From: Methanoregula sp. UBA154
GTDB taxonomy: Archaea; Halobacteriota; Methanomicrobia; Methanomicrobiales; Methanospirillaceae
Direction of reading: 5' to 3'
Assembly: GCA_002502245.1 (NCBI GenBank)
Contig: DAPW01000005.1
Span: 1,351 to 12,023, forward strand
DNA: 10,673 nt
Shown: positions 6,356 to 10,673 of the stretch, piece after piece
Position numbering within the stretch: the first letter of the stretch is position 1
Layout of the letters: the number at the start of each line of letters is the position of its first letter
The notes under the pieces: model-generated
The model's input: only the letters and a program-made list of their open reading frames with translations
The model's database searches: none
Told to the model about the DNA's origin: nothing
Position numbers and translations under genes: made by a program

Positions 6356-7176
6356 CCCGCAGGGACCGGCTGTGCGTTCCGGGATGACCGTCAGGAGCAT
6401 GCTGTCCTTTTTTTCCAGTGATATGGTGAACCACCTTTTTTACACACTCCGCTGCAAACGGTGCAAGAATATCGGGAAGGAGGGTGAGGAAGACCCGGAG
6501 TAGTCTGCTGCCCGTGGATCCAGGGCGTCGGGCACTTCCCTGAGAACCAGGAAAAGTATCGTTCCTCTGGAAACACGGATGGAGCAGAAACCAAAAAACA
6601 AGTACCTCACCCGGTCTGAGGGAGATTCTGTGCCATTACTATGACGTGGGAGGCTAAGGACATTCCCCCGGAACCCTTCTGGCGATACCTGAAGCGGTGC
6701 GTGAACAACCAGGCTCTGGTGAAACGAAGGATCGCTACGGCCGGACATGGCACTCCCGGCCCGGATAATATCCTGCTCCACGGAGTTCTTTGTTATCCTC
6801 GTCATGCCGGACATCGCGAAGCTCCAAAGAGTTTCCGGATACGCCCGTGACAAATACTCTTGGAGGTTATGGTGCAGGAACACCACCAGCAAAAGCGGAT
6901 GAAGGGACAGGAAGGCCGGGTATCGGACCGGGCCGGCCAGCGATTATCCGGATCAAAGGAGTTGACCGGCAGTATCCGGAAAATTATCCGGAGATTTTTT
7001 CCCGAAAAGTTCCCGGCCGCTTCATAAAAAAACACGCATCTTCCTGACAACAAAAAACAGGAGCAGGTCCCGGCTGCAGGAACGATATCTTTTTCGAACT
7101 GCCGGACTATACCACAGAATCAGGACAAAAAAGCCTCAACCACACCGGTACTCTTGTCCGGAACCACGGCTCTTGT
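6356..7176. other. gene-poor region without a convincing gene
   Basis: About 820 bp separate the rad50 remnant from the MFS gene, and no frame shows a recognisable protein. Doubtful short plus-strand frames are: a 39-codon frame with CKRC (6387-6503); a 21-residue frame (6579-6644) followed by a 69-residue frame (6641-6850) in another phase; and a 52-residue basic frame (6869-7027) that follows a GGAGG but runs through a terminator-like hairpin. Two minus-strand frames (6440-6892 and 6802-7053) have no protein-like features that I recognise. The region also holds a T7 tract (6408-6414), a short palindrome (6763-6773) and three TATCCGGA copies. It may be decayed coding sequence, untranslated regulatory DNA, or both. 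Confidence 0.5.
6975..7000 (+). terminator. hairpin followed by T6, terminator-like
   Basis: TCCGGA (6975-6980) and TCCGGA (6987-6992) pair as a 6-bp stem around the loop AAATTA, followed by GA and six T (6995-7000). This resembles an intrinsic terminator for a plus-strand transcript arising in the gene-poor region and would insulate the MFS gene. TCCGGA is itself palindromic, so chance pairing is easy. Confidence 0.4.
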
Positions 7177-8697
7177 GTGAAAACCATGCTGAATCCAAAA
7201 GAGACCTTAACAAAAGACGAGATAACAACAGGGCTCTCGTATACCATAAAGGACGGGCTCGCCACGCAGGCCATGGTCACGCTGACCAGCGGGATCTTTC
7301 TCGTTGCATTCGGTCTCCAGCTGGGCGCGTCCAACACGGTCATCGGGCTGCTTGCGGCAATCCCCCCGCTTGCCGAGCTGATCCAGATGCCCGCCATCAC
7401 GGTTGTGGAAAAAGTCCGCAACCGGAGGCTGGTCTGCGTTGGTGCTTCTATCATTGCACGGCTTTTCTGGATCGTTATTGCCCTCATCCCGTTTCTCTTT
7501 GGTCCGGCTGCTGCCATCCCCGTCCTGATCACATCACTTGTCCTGTACGCGAGCATCTCTGCCATCTCCCACTGCAGCTGGAACTCGTGGATGCGCGACC
7601 TTGTGCCTCAGGAGATCCTTGGCAGTTTCTTCTCCCGCCGCATGTCCCTGTCCCTTGCCCTGGGGATCGTCCTCTCCCTTGTTGCCGGTGCCCTCATCGA
7701 TTTCACCCAGAGGGACACGGCTTTTCCCGCGCTCACCGCATACTCAGTCATCTTCCTTGGCGGTTTTGTCGCAGGCCTGATGGGGATCTGGTACATGTCA
7801 CGGATCCCGGAACCGCGTATGCAGCAGACCGCCCGGCTCCCGCCTCTTACCCAGATACGGTCTGCATTCCGCGATGAGAACTTCTCCCGGCTGATAACCT
7901 TTTTAGGGGCCTGGAACTTTGCCGTCAACCTGGCTGCCCCGTTTTTTACCGTCTACCTGCTGGTCATGCTCGACTTTGATATCACGGTTATCATTGTCCT
8001 TGCGGTTCTCAGCCAGCTCTCAAGTGTGCTCTCCTACAGCATGTGGGGCCGGATTGCCGACAGGTTCAGCAACAAATCCGTCCTGCGAGTCTCTGGTCCG
8101 CTTTTTATGATCTGCATTCTTGGCTGGACATTTACGACCATGCCCACCCGGCACCTGCTGACCATCCCGCTTCTTGTCGTCCTGCATGTCCTGATGGGCG
8201 TGTCGACGGCGGGTGTTACGCTCGCATCGGCAAACATCGGACTCAAACTTGCACCCCAGGGCAGCGCAACCGCGTATCTTGCCACAATCAACATTGGAAA
8301 CTCCCTTGCTGCCGGTATTGCACCGGTCATCGGCGGGATGTTTGTCGATTCGTTCAAGGCAACCGAACTGTCGCTCACCCTGAACTGGAAAAGCCCGCAG
8401 ACCGCCTTTGCCATCCAGACGCTGGACGTCCAGTACTGGGACTTTTTCTTTGTCTTTGCATTTCTTATTGGGATGTACTCCATCCACCGGCTCGCCTTTG
8501 TCAAAGAATCCGGGGAGGTTGAAGACCGGATTGTCGTTAAAGAACTGATTGCGCAGGTCAGCCGTGAGATGCGCAACCTGTCTACAGTCGGTGGTCTGCG
8601 GTACATGCTCAGGTTTCCTCTCCTGGGGAGTACCCGCACCGGAACAGGTGGAGATGAAGAAGGTTCGGGGGATACCGAACAACCGGTACAGAAATGA
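7177..8697 (+). CDS. major facilitator superfamily (MFS) transporter
   Basis: The product is 506 residues from GTG 7177; an in-frame ATG at 7186 is an equally possible start (503 residues). Neither has a Shine-Dalgarno. Around twelve hydrophobic helices lie between about residues 30 and 440 in two halves, with a cytoplasmic linker near 210-235, as in MFS carriers. A W-NSWMRDLVP stretch (135-144) followed by a basic SRR, and a motif-A-like WGRIADRF (290-297) in the second half, support the family. A hydrophilic tail (about 445-506) extends beyond the last helix and is longer than usual. It should act as a secondary transporter in the cytoplasmic membrane. Substrate and direction cannot be told from the sequence, though the branch resembles uncharacterised prokaryotic MFS proteins rather than a named drug or sugar group. 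It stands alone: a gene-poor region lies upstream and a hydrolase remnant downstream. Confidence 0.88.
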   Translation: MKTMLNPKETLTKDEITTGLSYTIKDGLATQAMVTLTSGIFLVAFGLQLGASNTVIGLLAAIPPLAELIQMPAITVVEKVRNRRLVCVGASIIARLFWIVIALIPFLFGPAAAIPVLITSLVLYASISAISHCSWNSWMRDLVPQEILGSFFSRRMSLSLALGIVLSLVAGALIDFTQRDTAFPALTAYSVIFLGGFVAGLMGIWYMSRIPEPRMQQTARLPPLTQIRSAFRDENFSRLITFLGAWNFAVNLAAPFFTVYLLVMLDFDITVIIVLAVLSQLSSVLSYSMWGRIADRFSNKSVLRVSGPLFMICILGWTFTTMPTRHLLTIPLLVVLHVLMGVSTAGVTLASANIGLKLAPQGSATAYLATINIGNSLAAGIAPVIGGMFVDSFKATELSLTLNWKSPQTAFAIQTLDVQYWDFFFVFAFLIGMYSIHRLAFVKESGEVEDRIVVKELIAQVSREMRNLSTVGGLRYMLRFPLLGSTRTGTGGDEEGSGDTEQPVQK

Positions 8698-8716
8698 CGT
8701 CCGCTTTTTCGGCAGT

Positions 8717-8735
8717 TCCGGCCTCCATGGCCGGA
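8717..8735 (+). terminator. GC-rich hairpin just after the MFS gene
   Basis: TCCGGCC (8717-8723) and GGCCGGA (8729-8735) form a perfect 7-bp stem with a 5-nt loop, about 20 nt after the MFS stop. No T-run follows, so it may shape or stabilise the mRNA 3' end rather than terminate transcription by itself. Confidence 0.35.
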
Positions 8736-8742
8736 CGGAAAA

Positions 8743-9072
8743 TGAAGGCCGGTTACCAGGAACGGTGGGGAACAAGCTGATGTACGTCACAAAGACTGCA
8801 CCTCCGATACATCGCACGGGTGTCCTGCTCCGGTTCAACGAGCAGAACCAGCATACGGAACGCGGAAAACAGGACCTCCTGCTCCTGACCGGCGCCGAAG
8901 ACCATTTCATCCCGCTCGGGCTGTATGACCGGCAGGTGAATGCCCTGAAGAACACCCGGTCATGACCACGAGGATCTTCACGCGGGAAGAGCAGGGACAG
9001 AACCACCGCCCGGCCGGGAATACCGGGCCTGCCCTTGCGGTGATGGCGACATGGATTGAAGAAACGTCGTGA
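8743..9072 (+). pseudogene. C-terminal remnant of an alpha/beta hydrolase, frameshifted
   Basis: Downstream of the MFS gene, one frame (about 8780-8965) reads as the end of an alpha/beta hydrolase. It has a MYVTKT segment, then LLLTGAEDHFIPL with the likely catalytic-acid Asp codon at 8900-8902, then a Gln-Val-x-Ala-Leu-Lys-Asn helix. A TGA stops this frame at 8963-8965. In another frame the homology continues at once as RIFTREEQGQNH, with the likely catalytic His at 9004-9006, then GNTGPALAVMATWIEE, ending at TGA 9070-9072. Loss of one base near 8962 explains the change. A second shift may lie near 8775, where the ERWGT frame (8755-8779) precedes MYVTKT. The nucleophile-Ser half of the enzyme is absent because the MFS gene ends at 8697, so the product cannot be active. 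The assignment rests on remembered family motifs; the exact subfamily is not certain. Confidence 0.7.
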
Positions 9073-9167
9073 ATAACCAAAAATCCCCCTCAGGTTCTTC
9101 CTCATCTCCCGGTATTGCTACATTTCCAGTACACAGTGTTTCCGTGCAACAGAACAACCTGACACCA
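9073..9167. other. intergenic region upstream of trkH
   Basis: Between the hydrolase remnant and the trkH promoter element lies about 95 bp with no open frame of note. I see no strong hairpin and only scattered short T or A runs, so it probably serves as the upstream regulatory region of trkH. Confidence 0.4.
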
Positions 9168-9183
9168 TTTTATCAGCTATAAG
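9168..9183 (+). promoter_or_regulatory. candidate TATA/BoxA promoter of trkH
   Basis: An AT-rich segment contains TTTTATC (9168-9174) and CTATAAG (9177-9183), which lie 27-33 and 18-24 nt before the ATG at 9201. This is the expected spacing for an archaeal BoxA driving a leaderless mRNA. The bases just before the ATG (GATTCA) contain no Shine-Dalgarno, which agrees with leaderless translation. Confidence 0.5.
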
Positions 9184-9200
9184 ATTGTTACTCTGATTCA

Positions 9201-10652
9201 ATGTATGAGCTGGTCTCGCCTGTCAGGTTGGGGAGAATCGGAAAATATTTCGGATTTTTCCTCATGGCACTGGGTATCATCCTGCTGCCCCCCGCTGCCT
9301 TCGCGGGACTTATCCATGAGACCCGTGCTGCCGTTATTTTTACGGTTGTTGCCGGCAGTATCCTCTGTGCCGGGCTTATTCTCTACAAACTCCTGCCGGA
9401 GACGGAATTACTCTCAAAAGAAGCGATCGTCCTAACGGCCATCTTTTTCCCGCTTTCAGCCATCATCAGTGCCGTCCCGGTACAGCTCATCACCGGTGTT
9501 CCCTATACGGATGCACTCTTTGAATGTATCGCCGGTATAACAACGACCGGTCTCTCGGTGATGCCAACCGTCGGAGACCCCGTGTTCCTTTTTTTCCGCT
9601 CATGGCTCCAGTGGGTCGGGGGCCTGGGAATCATTATCGTGGTGCTCCTCATCTTCTTAAAACCGAAGACCAGTGCCTTCATCCTCTATGATACCCAGGA
9701 CAGTACCGATGTCGTGAAGCCGGGGGTCATTGCATCGGCATGGACGTTCGGCCGGGTATACATCGCCATCACGCTCCTGGCATTCGGCCTGTTCTGGGCC
9801 GGCGGGATGATCCCGTTCGATGCGCTCTGTCATGCATTCAGTGCCGTCTCCACCGGGGGATTTTCTACAAAAAGCGGGAGCATTGCCGATTTTTCCGGTC
9901 TGCTGATACCCGGCATGATGTGTGTGGTTATGGTCCTGGGGGGGACCGATTTCAGTATCTTTCATGAAGCGTTCCGGGATCCGAAAAAAATGTTCAGGGA
10001 CGTCCAGTTACGCTATTTCGCCCTCCTTGCGATCGCGGGCATGGCGCTGATGGTCATTACCCTCCTGGGCACCATCGCTCTTCCTGATGCAGTTCCGGTT
10101 GCGGTTTTCCAAGTCATTTCCGCCCTCACTTCCTCGGGATTTTCAACCATCAGTGTCGCGGGGCTTCCGGAACCATCGCGGGCTGTCCTGCTTTTCCTCA
10201 TGGGAATCGGGGGGAGCCTGGGATCGACTTCGGGGGGCCTGAAGATCTTCAGGTTCATCCTCATCGTCCAGCTGATCCGCGTTATTCTCATGCGGATTTT
10301 TTTGCCAAAGGAAGTGGTTACCCCCCTGAAGGTGGGGGAACGGGTCATGGAACAGGATGAGGTCTATCAGCACGTATCCTACATTTTTCTCTACGCGATC
10401 GTGCTTGCGGTTTCCTGCTTTCTTTTCCTCGTCTATGGCTTTGGGATGAGTACATCCCTGTTTGAAGTGACGAGTGCGCTCGGGGGTGTCGGGTTATCCG
10501 CAGGATTAACGTCCCCGGCGCTCCCCCTCGTCCTGAAAGGAGTACTCTCGGTTGATATGCTGCTCGGTCGCCTGGAGATAATCCCGTTCCTCATCCTTCT
10601 GAACCCGGCAACATGGTGGAAACGAAAACCGGAAAATACGAGACACGGGTAG
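9201..10652 (+). CDS. trkH: TrkH-family potassium uptake protein, membrane subunit
   Basis: The product is 483 residues, the normal length for TrkH/KtrB-type channels that move K+ across the cytoplasmic membrane. The four pore-loop repeats are visible with their selectivity-filter glycines: TTTGLS (114-119), STGGFS (217-222), TSSGFS (310-315) and LGGVGLS (427-433). The conserved GGSLGSTSGGLKIFR block (337-351) precedes a basic intracellular segment, and LGRLEI (455-460) begins the last helix. About ten or more hydrophobic segments span the chain from about 17 to 470. The family normally works with a cytoplasmic nucleotide-binding TrkA/KtrA ring; no such gene is in the window, though it could lie beyond the right edge. 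The ATG at 9201 is the first in-frame start after the candidate promoter. TrkH is favoured over KtrB by length and by the extended N-terminal helices, but the two are related. Confidence 0.93.
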   Translation: MYELVSPVRLGRIGKYFGFFLMALGIILLPPAAFAGLIHETRAAVIFTVVAGSILCAGLILYKLLPETELLSKEAIVLTAIFFPLSAIISAVPVQLITGVPYTDALFECIAGITTTGLSVMPTVGDPVFLFFRSWLQWVGGLGIIIVVLLIFLKPKTSAFILYDTQDSTDVVKPGVIASAWTFGRVYIAITLLAFGLFWAGGMIPFDALCHAFSAVSTGGFSTKSGSIADFSGLLIPGMMCVVMVLGGTDFSIFHEAFRDPKKMFRDVQLRYFALLAIAGMALMVITLLGTIALPDAVPVAVFQVISALTSSGFSTISVAGLPEPSRAVLLFLMGIGGSLGSTSGGLKIFRFILIVQLIRVILMRIFLPKEVVTPLKVGERVMEQDEVYQHVSYIFLYAIVLAVSCFLFLVYGFGMSTSLFEVTSALGGVGLSAGLTSPALPLVLKGVLSVDMLLGRLEIIPFLILLNPATWWKRKPENTRHG

Positions 10653-10673
10653 CCGGGCATCCGGGTAGCCGGG
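10646..10673 (+). repeat. short direct repeat at the trkH 3' end, cut by the window edge
   Basis: CGGGTAGCCGGG occurs at 10646-10657 and again at 10662-10673, a 16-nt period, with the first copy overlapping the trkH stop codon. The copies contain complementary CCGG parts and could fold. The window ends exactly at the second copy, so it is unclear whether an array or a terminator hairpin follows. Confidence 0.4.

Noticed and set aside
6440..6892. 150-codon minus-strand open frame in the gene-poor region
   Set aside because: No ribosome-binding site, domain or hydrophobic pattern supports it, and it overlaps the other doubtful frames; more likely chance in GC-rich DNA.
6869..7027. 52-residue basic frame preceded by GGAGG
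   Set aside because: The GGAGG is only 2 nt from the ATG, the frame reads through the hairpin-T6 element, and a competing frame over the same bases is equally open. Not strong enough to call a gene.
7107..7565. 152-codon minus-strand open frame at the MFS 5' end
   Set aside because: Antisense to the first helices of the MFS transporter and without recognisable features.
8020..9105. 361-codon minus-strand open frame spanning the end of the MFS gene and the hydrolase remnant
   Set aside because: Most of it is antisense to convincing MFS helices; the sequence is Cys/Arg/His-rich and low in protein-like structure, and no family is recognisable.
1..10673. CRISPR array, insertion sequence, integrase, tRNA or rRNA
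   Set aside because: I found no regularly spaced repeats, transposase or integrase motifs, or tRNA-like cloverleaf on either strand; the repeats present are short and isolated.

Overview
The window (about 10.7 kb, GC-rich) looks like a chromosomal segment of a methanogenic archaeon, most likely of the order Methanomicrobiales (Methanoregula-like). This is inference. It rests on the Rad50/SbcC-type ATPase, a CARDB-repeat surface protein encoded with a MacB-like ABC exporter, TATA-like promoter elements with little or no Shine-Dalgarno sequence before several genes, and oligo-T terminators. No search was possible.

Layout. (1) Positions 3-1916, plus strand: the 3' two-thirds or so of a Rad50/SbcC-family DNA-repair ATPase, open at the left edge. 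(2) Positions 1982-5094, minus strand: a tightly packed three-gene operon transcribed as CARDB/S-layer-like secreted anchor protein (3856-5094), FtsX/MacB-type permease (2661-3863), LolD/MacB-type ATPase (1982-2659). Genes overlap or nearly touch, and the operon converges on rad50. (3) Positions 5314-5904, minus strand: a membrane-anchored SOUL heme-binding-family protein followed by an oligo-T terminator. (4) Positions 6007-6355, plus strand: a broken partial copy of a rad50 3' end (signature motif, Walker B, D-loop), frameshifted near its end. (5) Positions 6356-7176: about 820 bp without a convincing gene, holding a terminator-like hairpin, repeated TATCCGGA motifs and a few doubtful micro-ORFs. 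(6) Positions 7177-8697, plus strand: a 12-TM-type major facilitator transporter. (7) Positions 8743-9072: a frameshifted C-terminal remnant of an alpha/beta hydrolase. (8) Positions 9201-10652, plus strand: a TrkH-family potassium transporter subunit with its own candidate promoter.

How the genes relate. The clear functional unit is the CARDB-protein/permease/ATPase operon, probably an extracytoplasmic, MacB-like mechanotransmission or export system; its substrate cannot be read from the sequence. The other intact genes (DNA repair, SOUL protein, MFS transporter, K+ uptake) look independent. The stretch from about 6000 to 9100 contains two gene remnants and a gene-poor gap, so it looks like a place of past rearrangement and decay rather than a new defence or mobile system. 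I see no CRISPR array, tRNA, rRNA, transposase or integrase.
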